From positions 1 to 49,122 of the forward strand of contig JALGZR010000062.1 of the NCBI GenBank assembly GCA_025774805.1: 49,122 nt of DNA, in the 5' to 3' direction. Below, in pieces: positions 18,117 through 27,119 of the stretch. The translations under genes and the position numbers were made by a program. Numbering within the stretch: position 1 is the stretch's first letter; each line of letters opens with the position of its first letter. Under the pieces are notes generated by a model. The model made no database searches. It worked only from the letters and a program-made list of their open reading frames with translations, and was not told where the DNA came from. This DNA comes from a bacterium. GTDB lineage: Bacteria; ARS69.

Positions 18117-19568
18117 CTACTCCTCCGAATCGAGCCGTTCGAGCATGCGCCGGGCGTTCTCGTTCCCCGGGTCGAGCTCGAGCGAACGCCGGTAGCTGGC
18201 GATCGCCTCGTCGCGGCGACCCGCGGTCATGTACGCCTTCCCCAAGCTATCGTGGACGTTGGCCGACTCCGGATGGGTCTCCGCGTTGAGGAGGAAGACG
18301 AGCTCGGCCTCGGTCAGCCTGTTCTCGCCCAGCAGCCGGTATCCCAGGCGGTTCAGTTCGTGCTCGTCCAGGAACCACCGGTGCCGGGGATCGTCGCGCA
18401 TCTCCCGGAGGGCGGCTTCGACGTCGGGCGCGTCCTCGGTTTCGAGCATCTCCGCCAACCGCGAGGCCGCCGACGGGTGCAGCTGCCTCCAGTAGGCCAG
18501 CAGATGCGTCGCGTGATCTTCTCGCACGCACGATTCCTCGATCTCTCTCCAGATCTGCCACTGCCGCACATGGGGAAAGAGCGCATCCAGAGAGAGGCGT
18601 TCGCGGGCGGCCTCGAAGGGGAGGCCCTCGGCGGTGACTCGGTTCACGCCCTCCCAGAGAGCGTGAATGTACTCGCGCTGGTTCGCAAGCTCCTCCACGG
18701 GCACCAGGTCGGAGAAACCGCAAATCACGGTCCGGAGCGGGGGATCCGCGGCCAGCACCCCGTCCAAGCGGTCCAACCAGAGGGGCACGTCCAGAAGCCC
18801 GCCGGGTGCACGGGGGACCGGTGCCAGGTGCATGGGGCTGATCGGCGCCAGCACGAGGCCTTCCTCCGGCACGTGGACCATGATGTGATGACCGTGGGGA
18901 CCGGGGCCGAAGTCGGTGAGCACGAGGGTCTGGTTCCCCAGATCGAGGGTCAGCCGATCGGCGAACGTCACCGTGGGGAGCGTCGGCTCGTGGCCTCGCT
19001 TCAGACCGTCGGCGACGCGATCGCAGAATATCATCCAGTCGAAGTGGCTCTGGGCTTCCTGCGAGTCGGAAAGGCCGTCGTCCAGAAGCCGCCGCGAGCG
19101 CTCGGCCTTTCGCCGGAACACCTCGATCTCGCTCTGAATCACCTCATCCAGCCGGGGTGCGCGGTCGATCATCGTCTCGCGAACGCTCTGGTGAGCGATG
19201 AAGGTCGCACCGGCGAACGCCGCGGTGCCTCCGTTCGCCGTCGCGCGGGCCGAGGTGACCACCACGTAGGCGGCGCGGTCGTGGCCGAGCTCCTGCGCGA
19301 TCGCGCGGCGCCAACTCCGAGCCACCTCCGGCGACCAGAGCGTGCCGAATACGACGAAACCCTGCTGCGAGTCGAGAACGAGCTGATTCGGGTAGCCGGC
19401 GGGAGTCGTGAGCAGGAGGACGCCGTCGGCGAGTCGCGTCGCCTCGATCCGTGCGCTCCTGTCCTCCGGCTGGCAGTGGCCGACGGGAGCGAAGCCGAGA
19501 CAAGAAGCGAACGCGAGGAGCAGGGCCTGGGCCCGCCGGCTTCGACGGATCGCCGGGAACGCACTCAC
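18117..19568 (-). CDS. Secreted MBL-fold pseudoenzyme with C-terminal TPR
   Basis: The product has 483 residues. The GTG start at 19568 is chosen for the GGAGGAGGTCCAC site directly before it; the signal peptide is ALLLAFASCLGFAPVGHC. The layout parallels the neighbouring MBL protein: ANQLVLDSQQG-like opening, a strand ending YVVVTSARATANGGTAAF, then PGPHGHHIMVHVPEEGLVLA. The HxHxDH metal motif is replaced by TSARATANGG (residues 105-114), so metal binding by that site is lost. The last ~80 residues are TPRs (LGENRLTEAELVFLLNAETH, LGKAYMTAGRRDEAIASYRR). It is probably a divergent paralog of the protein at 16169-17419 kept for a non-hydrolytic role. No other assignment is supported. Confidence 0.75.
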   Translation of the reverse strand: MSAFPAIRRSRRAQALLLAFASCLGFAPVGHCQPEDRSARIEATRLADGVLLLTTPAGYPNQLVLDSQQGFVVFGTLWSPEVARSWRRAIAQELGHDRAAYVVVTSARATANGGTAAFAGATFIAHQSVRETMIDRAPRLDEVIQSEIEVFRRKAERSRRLLDDGLSDSQEAQSHFDWMIFCDRVADGLKRGHEPTLPTVTFADRLTLDLGNQTLVLTDFGPGPHGHHIMVHVPEEGLVLAPISPMHLAPVPRAPGGLLDVPLWLDRLDGVLAADPPLRTVICGFSDLVPVEELANQREYIHALWEGVNRVTAEGLPFEAARERLSLDALFPHVRQWQIWREIEESCVREDHATHLLAYWRQLHPSAASRLAEMLETEDAPDVEAALREMRDDPRHRWFLDEHELNRLGYRLLGENRLTEAELVFLLNAETHPESANVHDSLGKAYMTAGRRDEAIASYRRSLELDPGNENARRMLERLDSEE

Positions 19569-19973
19569 GTGGACCTCCTCCCGGGGCCTGGAGCGCAGAA
19601 TCGCGCAGAATCGGACCGTGAGCGGCACGCGCCGAAGGCGTGACCTGTCCTACCGGAGATCAGACGGCGCCGGAGACCGTCCTGTTCATCCGCCTTCAGA
19701 TCGGGGCCCTCGATCGTCCCGCCCCCGACGGTCTGCGGAGTCTGCCCGCTGAAGGGACACCCATGGCCCCCGGGAGCCTCACTTGCGGTTCGCGCTCGAG
19801 CCGGTTCGCGTGCCGGCCCGCTCTCCCGTGGTCTCCGGCTGCTCTGCGGTCCTGCCGTCCGTTACCCCCTGCAGCGCGACAGCTGTCCCGGGCTGCGCCT
19901 CAGTCACCAGTTGCCCACTGCCGCGCTGCAGTCCGAGAATAGCCGCGCCTGACACGTGCTTGAAATGAAATGA
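19569..19973. other. Intergenic region between divergent genes
   Basis: Between the minus-strand MBL-like gene and the LysR promoter there is no convincing coding sequence on either strand. GC content stays high until about 19960, where an AT-richer stretch begins that holds the LysR promoter. A direct T-G-A-A-A-T-G-A-A-A-T-G repeat at about 19960-19972 could be a regulator-binding site. Confidence 0.4.
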
Positions 19974-20003
19974 TTGGACGAAATGCATGCAGACTGCTAA
20001 TAT
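19974..20003 (+). promoter_or_regulatory. Promoter of the LysR-family gene
   Basis: TTGGAC (19974-19979) and TAATAT (19998-20003) are separated by 18 bases in an AT-rich island. Predicted transcription starts near 20010, 33 bases before the ATG. TGAAATGAAATGATT overlaps the -35 region and resembles part of the TGAA...TTCA boxes bound by MetR-like regulators. Confidence 0.55.
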
Positions 20004-20042
20004 ATCGGCTGGCCTGCGGGGCCGTCCGCCCGGGAGCGAGTC

Positions 20043-20930
20043 ATGGAGCTGCGTCACCTGAGGCTCATCCGGAGCCTCTCCGAGCGAGGCACGTTGACCA
20101 GCGCCGGCAAGGAGCTCTGCCTCTCCCAGTCCGCACTGAGTCACCAGCTGCGCGAGATCGAGCAGGAATGCGGCCTGCCCCTGTTCAAGCGCGCGGGAAG
20201 GCGCATGGTGATCACCCCCGCCGGCGAGCGCGTGCTGAAGTGCGCCGTGGCAGTTCTGGACGAGATTCGTCGGCTCGAGGTCGACATGGGGCACATGGCG
20301 TCCGGCAACAAGGGAATGCTGCGCGTCGCGTTCTGCCAACACGCTTGCTTCCACTGGCTGCCCGCCGTGCTGGCGTCGTTCCGAGAGACCCATCCCGGCG
20401 TTCGAGTGCAAGTCGTCACCGAGGCGACCTATGAGCCCGCTGTTCATCTGCTGAAAGGAGCCGTCGATCTGGCGATCGAGAACCTGAGAGAGAAAGACCC
20501 CAGGATCCTCCACGAGGAGCTCTTCCGGGACGAGATGATCGCCCTCGTTCACCGGGACCACCCGTGGGTGGGGAGAGACTACGTGGGGGCGACCGCTTTC
20601 GCCGAGGAGCACCTGATCAGCTACGATCGCCCCATCGAGGAGGTCGTCTTCTATCAGCGCGTGTTGCTCCCGACCGGCGTCACCCCGAAGTCGCTGACAC
20701 AGCTCTCCATGACGGAGGCGATCGTCGACATGGTGAAGGCGGGCATGGGTGTGGCCGTTCTCAACCGCTGGTCCGTCCGTCCCTACCTGGAATCGCCGGA
20801 CCTGAGGGCGCTCCGGATTACCAGGCAAGGCTTCAAGCGCGTGTGGTACGCGCTGAGTCGGAAGAGCGACTACCGGCCGGCGTACGTTGGGACCTTCGTC
20901 GATTTCCTCGCGCGCCAGGGCAACGCGTGA
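20043..20930 (+). CDS. LysR-family transcriptional regulator (MetR-like)
   Basis: The product is 295 residues. The N-terminal winged helix-turn-helix is typical (MELRHLRLIRSLSERGTLTS, QSALSHQLREIEQECGLPLF, residues 1-60). The effector domain (GMLRVAFCQHACFHWLPAVL onward) resembles MetR, which uses homocysteine, especially FCQHACFHWLPAVL and DLAIENL. A GGGAGCGAGTC site precedes the ATG. It is monocistronic and converges on the ankyrin/PD40 gene with only 8 bases between stops. No methionine gene is next to it, so its targets are unknown and MetR identity is inference. Confidence 0.85.
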   Translation: MELRHLRLIRSLSERGTLTSAGKELCLSQSALSHQLREIEQECGLPLFKRAGRRMVITPAGERVLKCAVAVLDEIRRLEVDMGHMASGNKGMLRVAFCQHACFHWLPAVLASFRETHPGVRVQVVTEATYEPAVHLLKGAVDLAIENLREKDPRILHEELFRDEMIALVHRDHPWVGRDYVGATAFAEEHLISYDRPIEEVVFYQRVLLPTGVTPKSLTQLSMTEAIVDMVKAGMGVAVLNRWSVRPYLESPDLRALRITRQGFKRVWYALSRKSDYRPAYVGTFVDFLARQGNA

Positions 20931-20938
20931 CACGCGGA

Positions 20939-22819
20939 CTACTGGTCCAGAATGCCTTTCTCGAGTCGGCTCAGGTGGCCCTCGATGGCCACCCAGTAGG
21001 GCCGCAGCCTGCCGTCTCGGGTGGTCAGGTAGATCATGTACCGCCCGTCGGGAGTGACGAGGGGGCAGAGGTCGTGGGTCGGTGAGTTGATCGTGTCCCC
21101 GAGGTTTTGGGCTTCGGTCCACGATCCGTCCGCCCGGCGGAACGTTATGTGCAGGTCGTCGTCCCGCGTGAAGATGAGATAGGATCCGTCGGGAGATACG
21201 TAGGGACAACCACCCTGGACCGAGTCGTTCCCGTACAGCTCGGAGAATTCGACCGGGTTCTCGTATCGCCCCTCGAGGTGCCGGGACACCAGGATTCTTC
21301 CGTCTCCGCTGCCCAGATAGAACGTCCCCTCCCGGTCCACGGAGAACTGCCAGTGCATGGGCGCTGCGTTGAGCACCGCGTCGAACGGCTCGGGCTCCGA
21401 CCAGCCGTCCTCCGTACGGCACACGACCCAGATCCTCTCCTTCCCGCCCTGACCGTCGATTGGCCGACGCGACAGGAAGTAGAGCTTCTCGCCATCGGGC
21501 GAGAAGAAGGGAACGTCGCCCCCTTCGAAGTCGGGCTGGGTCGGGTAGGTCCACCTCCCTGCCTCGACGGTCGTCCCGAGCATCCGGCCGGAGCCGTAGC
21601 CCGACTCCCTCGGCGGAATCGAGATTCGCCAGAAGGCGGTCTTGCCGTCGGGCGCGAACGCCACCGACGAGTGCAATGCGAAGTGTCCCATGACGATGCC
21701 AGGCGCAAACAGCTCCGGGACGTCCCCGGGGGGGTCTTGACCGAGATAGGCTCCCTGAAGTCCCGGGAAACGGGGCGCATCGGTCTCCGCGCCGGCGTTC
21801 CTCAGCAGAGCCGCGGTCTTCTCGTTCCCCTCCTCTTGCGCGATGTTGAACGGGGTCTGCCCCAGGACCGTCCGCGCATTGACGTCGGCACCGCCGTCCA
21901 ACAGGCGTCGGATGACGTCGTCCCGGCCGAACTCCGCGGCGCCGTGCAGCGGCGTCCATCCGGAGTCGTCCCGGAAGCGGGGATCGAAGCCTTTCTCGAC
22001 GAGCCTCCCGACAATTGCGCACGAGCCCCCTGATGCGGCTTCGAGGATCAGGTCCGGATGAGACGTCCGGACGTTTGTCAAATCCAGATCCGCAGCGACC
22101 AGTGCGTCGAGCAGATTGTCGAGCCTTCTCTTCACGCTGTGCCTGAGGAGGCTGATCCGCTTCGGCTCCGAGTCGGGAATCCTGGCCCCGCTCTCGAGAA
22201 GGAAGCTCAAAAACGCGTGGAAGCCCCGCCAGGCGGAAAGCTCGAGCGCGCCGTCTCCGCTCTCGTCCACCGAGTCCAGATCGGATCCCGCCGCGAGGAG
22301 GAGCCTCGCCAAGGGAACATCCCCGCTCTCCCGGGCGGTCAGAACGAATGGAGTCCTTCCGTGTGTGTTCCTGTGGTGAACATCGGCCCCCCTCTCGATC
22401 AGGACTCGCGCCGAGCGCACGCATGCGTTGTACGCTGTCTGGTGGAGCGGGGTCTCTCCCTCACGGTCGCTCGCTCCGACGTCGGCACCGTGGTCGATCA
22501 GCAGCGCGACCATTTCCGGTTGGTCCCGGGCCGCCGCGAAGTGCAGAGACGTGTGGTGGCCGGAGTTCCGCGCGTTGACGTCCGCCCCCTTCGACAGGAG
22601 GAACGCCACGATCCGAGGATCGTCGCCCAGACACGCGTAGTGGAGCGGTGTCGTGCCCCGGTCCGTCCTCGCCCCGACGCATCCGGGGTCCTCGGCGACC
22701 AGAACCTCCATCCGTTCGAGATCCCCTTCCCGGGCTGCCTCGTGGATTTCCGCCGCAAGCGCTTGGGTCGGCGCCCCGACGCCCACCAGAAGAGCGAGAC
22801 AGAAACGGAATCTGTGCAT
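20939..22819 (-). CDS. Secreted ankyrin-repeat/PD40 beta-propeller protein
   Basis: The product has 626 residues with a signal peptide (FRFCLALLVGVGAPTQALAA). The start at 22819 has GGAGG 8 bases upstream. Residues ~25-370 are ankyrin repeats (TPLHYACLGDDPRIVAFLLS, TPLHQTAYNACVRSARVLIE, TPLHGAAEFGRDDVIRRLLD). Residues ~390-626 are a PD40/WD40-like propeller (VAFAPDGKTAF, PFFSPDGEKLYFL, PYVSPDGSYLIFTRDDD, PLVTPDGRYMIYLTTRDG). Such propellers bind proteins or glycans; ankyrin fused to PD40 behind a signal peptide is uncommon. A decayed PD40 relative lies at 29814-30477. Confidence 0.87.
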   Translation of the reverse strand: MHRFRFCLALLVGVGAPTQALAAEIHEAAREGDLERMEVLVAEDPGCVGARTDRGTTPLHYACLGDDPRIVAFLLSKGADVNARNSGHHTSLHFAAARDQPEMVALLIDHGADVGASDREGETPLHQTAYNACVRSARVLIERGADVHHRNTHGRTPFVLTARESGDVPLARLLLAAGSDLDSVDESGDGALELSAWRGFHAFLSFLLESGARIPDSEPKRISLLRHSVKRRLDNLLDALVAADLDLTNVRTSHPDLILEAASGGSCAIVGRLVEKGFDPRFRDDSGWTPLHGAAEFGRDDVIRRLLDGGADVNARTVLGQTPFNIAQEEGNEKTAALLRNAGAETDAPRFPGLQGAYLGQDPPGDVPELFAPGIVMGHFALHSSVAFAPDGKTAFWRISIPPRESGYGSGRMLGTTVEAGRWTYPTQPDFEGGDVPFFSPDGEKLYFLSRRPIDGQGGKERIWVVCRTEDGWSEPEPFDAVLNAAPMHWQFSVDREGTFYLGSGDGRILVSRHLEGRYENPVEFSELYGNDSVQGGCPYVSPDGSYLIFTRDDDLHITFRRADGSWTEAQNLGDTINSPTHDLCPLVTPDGRYMIYLTTRDGRLRPYWVAIEGHLSRLEKGILDQ

Positions 22820-23550
22820 CGAGACATCCTCCGTCGGGCCTGACGGCGCGGAGCGCCACGGCTGCGGGCCGTGGGGGGACCGGACTGGGATGTCGCCCCC
22901 GGCGCCCGGGGCCAGTGGGCTCGGCTTCGCCAAGGAGCTCGCCGAGGACACCGCGCCGACGACGCCACCACTTTCTCCGTGGACTATCACAAAGCGTGCG
23001 CATGAGTGCACATGAATTGTCTTCACATGCGTCATCGATGCAGGGAATGACTCGCGGTCCGGCAGGGACACGTGCGAGTCTCTCCGGATCTGCCCGGCGG
23101 GTAGGGTAAGCAGTTTTCTTCCTATGGGGCGGGTCCATCGCTCGTCCGCGCGACACGGAAACCGCCCCAGCTGAAGGCCACCGTCGGCTTTCCCAGGCCG
23201 CGGCTGACGACACGCTCCGCCTCGATGGAGCAGGCGAATCCGGCGTCACGGCAGCAGCGCACTTGGTCTGACGCTGTCGTGTCGCGCCGTCCGATTCCAG
23301 AGTAGGATCAGGACTTCGTTTCCCATAATTAGAACCTCTGATACTGCTCATGCTGTAAATTCATAGTAAACACAGTTCATGCATCCATGAATGCGTCTTG
23401 AGGGGTCAACTGGCCCGACAGGAGCGCAATCTCCGAGGCTCGGTCCGTTCTTTACACAAGGAGTCCGCTCCCTGTTTCTATAGTTAGATTGGCCGTCCCC
23501 GCTCATGGAAACACCTTCCAGTAGCTGTTTCCTCCCCTGGAGCAATCCCG
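22820..23550. other. Intergenic region with a gene remnant and an AT-rich segment
   Basis: This 730-base gap contains the remnant at 23122-23283. After it lies an AT-rich part (about 23310-23500) with the perfect inverted repeat TTCATG-CATC-CATGAA at 23373-23388 and a TATAGT box at 23479-23484 that may serve the following gene, although no well-spaced -35 is seen. I see no other coding signal. Confidence 0.4.
23122..23283 (-). pseudogene. C-terminal remnant of an unidentified protein
   Basis: One minus-strand frame reads DTTASDQVRCCRDAGFACSI, continues through GLGKPTVAFSWGGFRVARTS and ends at a TAG at 23122. The FRVAR ending recalls the C-terminus of formylglycine-generating-enzyme-like (SUMF1/FGE) proteins, but the core motifs are absent and nothing upstream extends it. 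Assignment is weak; it may be a decayed gene end or chance. Confidence 0.25.
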
Positions 23551-26085
23551 ATGCGTATTCCGACTCTTGTCATTCTCGCGGGTCTCGTGACCGTCTGCCT
23601 CGGGCCGACGGTGGGCCCCGCGCACGCCGAGCCGTCCGGGCCGGCCCGCGCACTCCTCGATTGGTTCGACCACATGGATGGATTCTATGACGCGAACCCC
23701 GAACTCAAGAGGACCCCGGGCAGCGGCTGGAAGCCGTTCAACCGGGTCAGGTGGTTTCAGAAGCAACGCATGGTGAATGGTGAGCTGCCGCCCGTCGGCG
23801 CCCGCTGGCGCGCCTGGGAGGCTCGTCGGGCGCTGGAGGACCGCCGCGGCCGTTCCTCTCGCTCGATCTGGTTCTCCCTCGGCCCCGTGAACTTCGCGGG
23901 TCGCATGCTCGCCATCGACTTCGACCCGGTGGACCCGAGCATCCTCTACGCCGGCGCTGCCAGCGGGGGGGTCTGGCGATCCACGGACAGCGGGATCACG
24001 TGGATCCCGATCTCGGACGAGCTGCCCTCGCTCGCGATCGGAGGACTCGCCGTCAGCAAGACGAACCGAGACGTCATCGTGATCGGTACGGGCGAGGGCA
24101 CCATGAACATCGATCGCGTGACCGGGATCGGCATCCTCCGATCTACCGACCGCGGCGCTTCCTGGATTCCGACGAGCCTGTCGTACCCGGCCACCGGCCT
24201 ATTCGGCCACGGTTTCCACTTCCTGGAATCCGGTCCCGGCGGGACGTTCCTCGCGGGAGCGGTCGACGGTCTCTACCGATCCTCGGACGACGGCGCGACC
24301 TGGACGCAGGTTCGAGGGGTCACGCGCGAGGACTACCGCTGCGGCTACTACGACGCCAAATGGGACCCCGAGGATCCCTCGCGCGTGTACACGGTGAAGG
24401 GGAACGACACGTCCGGCAACAACGTGAAGGTGTCGACCGACGATGGGCTCACCTGGGCCAAGGCGGGCACGGGGCAGCCGCCGTCCTTCATGATCGGCAA
24501 GTCGAAGCTCGGAGTGAGCGGGAGCACCGTCTATGCGTTCTTCGGAGACCTGGGTGCCGGAACGACTCTGGGACTCTGGAAGTCCACCGACGACGGCGCG
24601 ACATGGGCGAACACGTCTGCCACCGGGCTTCCTGATTGGCAGAGTTGGTACAACCTCATCTGCGCCGCCGACCCGAACGACCCCGAAATCGTGATCACGG
24701 GAGCGGTGAATCTCACGCGATCCACCGATGGCGGGTCGACGTTCGTCCTGGTCGGATCGAACGTCCACGTGGATCACCATGCCGTCGCCTGGGAGCCGGG
24801 GAATCCCGAGGTCGTCTGGGTGGGCACCGACGGCGGAATCTGGGAATCGACGGACGATGGCGCCACGTGGACCGACCGGAACGTCGCATTGATCACCTAC
24901 CAGTTCTACGACATCTGTGTGGGGAACGGCCCCACTTACTACGTCATGGGAGGCACGCAAGACAACGGCACTGACAAGTGGTCCGGAACGACGACGTGGG
25001 CGGAGGGACTGGGAGGCGATGGAATGGTCTGCGACATCCCCTCCGTATCCGACAACGTGGTCTACGCCGAGGCCATCGACTGGCACTTCAAGAGCACCGA
25101 GTATGGAATCGAGGGCTCTTTCGTTCAGATCGACAACGGCATTCCGGGAGGAAACGCACAGTGGGTCGTCCCGACCGATGCAGCCGAGAGCGATGCCGAC
25201 TACGTGCTGACGAACCACTCGACGGCCGGGATCTTCCGTACCACGAACGGTGGGGATTTCTGGGTGAACGTTGCGGCCCACACGGCGACGTGGATCTCCA
25301 TCAGCGAGATGGACGCGGACGTCGCCTGGACGATCGACGGCAATACCGTCCATCGGACGACCGATCGAGGCGACACGTGGACGCAAGCCGCGGCCCTCGG
25401 ATTCGAGGCGGGGGCCGCTACAAAGATCCTCGCCCATCCCACCGATCTGAGCACGGCGGTCGTGACGTTTTCCGGCTACGAGGACCTCTGCCACGTGGCC
25501 TTCACGACGGACATGGGCGCGAGCTGGACGGACGCCACGGGAAACCTCCCGCCCCTTCCGGTCAGCGCGATCGCGATCGATCCGAGTAGACCGGGGGACT
25601 GGTACATCGGCACCGATCTCGGCGTGTGGTCGAGCGCGGACAGCGGGGCGACGTGGTCGCCGTTCGAGGAGGGGCTGCCCAACGTGGTCATCGCCGACCT
25701 CGAGATCGCGGATGCTCCTCGCAAGCTCGTGGCGGGTACGCACGGCCGTGGCGCCTGGGAGATTGCATTGCCGCCGCCCGGGGGCGTCGGCGTCACCGTG
25801 GCTGCGGATCGAGGGGCTCGGAACCTCATGCTCGATCCGCCTTACCCGAATCCGACGGCTGACCGTACGCTGCTTCGTTACGCGGCGCGGAGCGACGCTC
25901 CAGGGCACCTCCGCATCTACGACGTGAACGGTCGGGTCGTCGGTGATCTCGCGCAATTCGACCGCGGCGATGGGATCATACGCACGACGCCTTGGCTCAT
26001 CGATGAGCTCCCGAGCGGACTCTACTTCGCTGTGCTCGAGGCCGGCGGCGAACGGATCTCCAGAAAGATCACGGTTCTTCGCTGA
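23551..26085 (+). CDS. Secreted BNR/sialidase-like repeat protein with FlgD-like C-terminus
   Basis: The product has 844 residues, with a signal peptide (IPTLVILAGLVTVCLGPTVG, cleavage near AHA) and GGAG before the ATG. The body is a set of Asp-box/BNR repeats of sialidase or VPS10-type propellers (GGVWRSTDSGITW, GIGILRSTDRGASW, GLYRSSDDGATW, GLWKSTDDGATW, GIWESTDDGATW, VHRTTDRGDTW). No sialidase FRIP motif or Arg triad is seen, so catalysis is doubtful and carbohydrate binding more likely. The last ~85 residues are the FlgD-like module (LDPPYPNPTADRTLLRYA, LPSGLYFAVLEAGGE). GC-rich codon use matches its neighbours. Confidence 0.87.
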   Translation: MRIPTLVILAGLVTVCLGPTVGPAHAEPSGPARALLDWFDHMDGFYDANPELKRTPGSGWKPFNRVRWFQKQRMVNGELPPVGARWRAWEARRALEDRRGRSSRSIWFSLGPVNFAGRMLAIDFDPVDPSILYAGAASGGVWRSTDSGITWIPISDELPSLAIGGLAVSKTNRDVIVIGTGEGTMNIDRVTGIGILRSTDRGASWIPTSLSYPATGLFGHGFHFLESGPGGTFLAGAVDGLYRSSDDGATWTQVRGVTREDYRCGYYDAKWDPEDPSRVYTVKGNDTSGNNVKVSTDDGLTWAKAGTGQPPSFMIGKSKLGVSGSTVYAFFGDLGAGTTLGLWKSTDDGATWANTSATGLPDWQSWYNLICAADPNDPEIVITGAVNLTRSTDGGSTFVLVGSNVHVDHHAVAWEPGNPEVVWVGTDGGIWESTDDGATWTDRNVALITYQFYDICVGNGPTYYVMGGTQDNGTDKWSGTTTWAEGLGGDGMVCDIPSVSDNVVYAEAIDWHFKSTEYGIEGSFVQIDNGIPGGNAQWVVPTDAAESDADYVLTNHSTAGIFRTTNGGDFWVNVAAHTATWISISEMDADVAWTIDGNTVHRTTDRGDTWTQAAALGFEAGAATKILAHPTDLSTAVVTFSGYEDLCHVAFTTDMGASWTDATGNLPPLPVSAIAIDPSRPGDWYIGTDLGVWSSADSGATWSPFEEGLPNVVIADLEIADAPRKLVAGTHGRGAWEIALPPPGGVGVTVAADRGARNLMLDPPYPNPTADRTLLRYAARSDAPGHLRIYDVNGRVVGDLAQFDRGDGIIRTTPWLIDELPSGLYFAVLEAGGERISRKITVLR

Positions 26086-26101
26086 CAGGGCATCGTCCGA
26101 G

Positions 26102-26130
26102 GGCGGGCCGCTGATCGACGGTGGCCCGCC
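26102..26130. terminator. Stem-loop after the BNR gene
   Basis: An 8-bp perfect stem, GGCGGGCC/GGCCCGCC, with a 13-base loop starts 16 bases after the stop at 26085. There is no T-run, so termination is possible but unproven. Confidence 0.45.
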
Positions 26131-26139
26131 GCTCGGTCC

Positions 26140-26292
26140 CCATGGCGGCTAGCCCGGACTATTCATGAACGACCTGCTGCGATCGCGGATCCGCACCACC
26201 GGACGGACGTCCTCGCGTCTCGCACCCTGCGACGTATCGTTCAGATACGCCTCGGGTTCGCCTTCATGAATAGTCCGGGCTAGCCGCCATGG
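26140..26292. repeat. Foldback/MITE-like element, copy 1
   Basis: A perfect 30-bp terminal inverted repeat (26140-26169 and 26263-26292; inner core AGCCCGGACTATTCATGAA) flanks 93 bases. The interior contains CGTATC-GTTCA-GATACG, a second small hairpin. A related copy with the same terminal core and the shared segment CCCTGCGACGTATCG...AGATACGCCTCGG lies at 40930-41110. It carries no gene. CTAG occurs at both outer edges of the core and could be a target duplication. The minus-strand stop codon of the FG-GAP gene (TAG, 26282-26280) lies inside the right arm. This looks like a non-autonomous transposable element; the parent transposase is not in the window. Confidence 0.75.
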
Positions 26293-27119
26293 ACGATGGT
26301 CTGGTTGACGAGGATTCGATATCCTCCGGTGCCCTCCCGGGTTCCGAGCAGCAAGTCCAGATCGCCGTCACCGTCCACATCCGCCAAGGAAGGGATCCCC
26401 TTTCCGCCGATTGGTGAGCCCGTCCCGGTGAATCCCCCTCGACCATCGTTCAGCCAAAGGGCGACGTCCTGTTCCTTGCCGACGCCGGCCGTCAACATGT
26501 CCAGGTCGCCGTCCCCATCCAAGTCTCCGAGAGCTCCACGCGCGCCGGCTCCGAAGTAGTCGTCGGCAGGGGAGAAGATGTACTTGCCATTGTTGGCCCA
26601 GAGCCTGCCGGGCTTCTGGAAGACCGTCACGAACGCGTCGAGATCACTATCGCCGTCGACATCTCCCAAGGTGACGTTTGTACTCCAGTCCTGCGTATCA
26701 CCGCCCAGCTTCTGTCCGCTGTCGATCAGGTTGCCGGTGCCGTCATTGAGGAACACGAGGTCAGGACCGCCATTGTCGACCAAGAAGAGATCGAGATCGT
26801 GGCTCCCGTCGAGATCGCCGAGTGCGGCACCGTGACCTCCACGATTACCCAGACGCTGCCCGCTGTCTCGGAATCGGCCCCGCCCGTCGTTGATCCAGAC
26901 GTGGCTGGAATCGAGGAAGCTGAGCACGACGAGATCGATGTCGCCGTCACCATCCAGATCGCCGGGTGCGATCTGAAATGTCCGGCGGTCCCCCAGGTGC
27001 TGTCCGGATTCCTCGAACCGGACCCCGGTCGTCTGCGGTGAAACGAGTGATGGGGTCATCAGCAGCAGAAAGCCCGTAAACATGGACTGTGGAGTCCATC
27101 CGCGGCAGTTACCGTGCAT
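26280..27119 (-). CDS. Secreted FG-GAP/VCBS repeat protein
   Basis: The product has 279 residues. The ATG at 27119 has GGAGGAATCAAG upstream. The signal segment is SMFTGFLLLMTPSLVSPQ. It contains six calcium-binding FG-GAP loops (GDLDGDGDIDLVV, GDLDGSHDLDLFL, GDVDGDSDLDAFV, GDLDGDGDLDML, ADVDGDGDLDLLL) separated by strands ending in WxNDGRGxF. This is about the size of one small propeller. The gene's last codons run into the right arm of the foldback repeat, which supplies the stop, so the original C-terminus may have been longer. No FlgD-like module is present. Ligand unknown. Confidence 0.83.
   Translation of the reverse strand: MHGNCRGWTPQSMFTGFLLLMTPSLVSPQTTGVRFEESGQHLGDRRTFQIAPGDLDGDGDIDLVVLSFLDSSHVWINDGRGRFRDSGQRLGNRGGHGAALGDLDGSHDLDLFLVDNGGPDLVFLNDGTGNLIDSGQKLGGDTQDWSTNVTLGDVDGDSDLDAFVTVFQKPGRLWANNGKYIFSPADDYFGAGARGALGDLDGDGDLDMLTAGVGKEQDVALWLNDGRGGFTGTGSPIGGKGIPSLADVDGDGDLDLLLGTREGTGGYRILVNQTIVHGG

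Noticed and set aside
19640-19970. Small plus-strand ORF before the LysR gene
   Set aside because: Composition is Pro/Ser/Ala-rich without motifs or a ribosome-binding site, and it overlaps the LysR promoter.
23348-23545. Small minus-strand ORF upstream of the BNR gene
   Set aside because: It lies in the AT-richer presumed promoter region, lacks a Shine-Dalgarno sequence and shows no recognisable domain.
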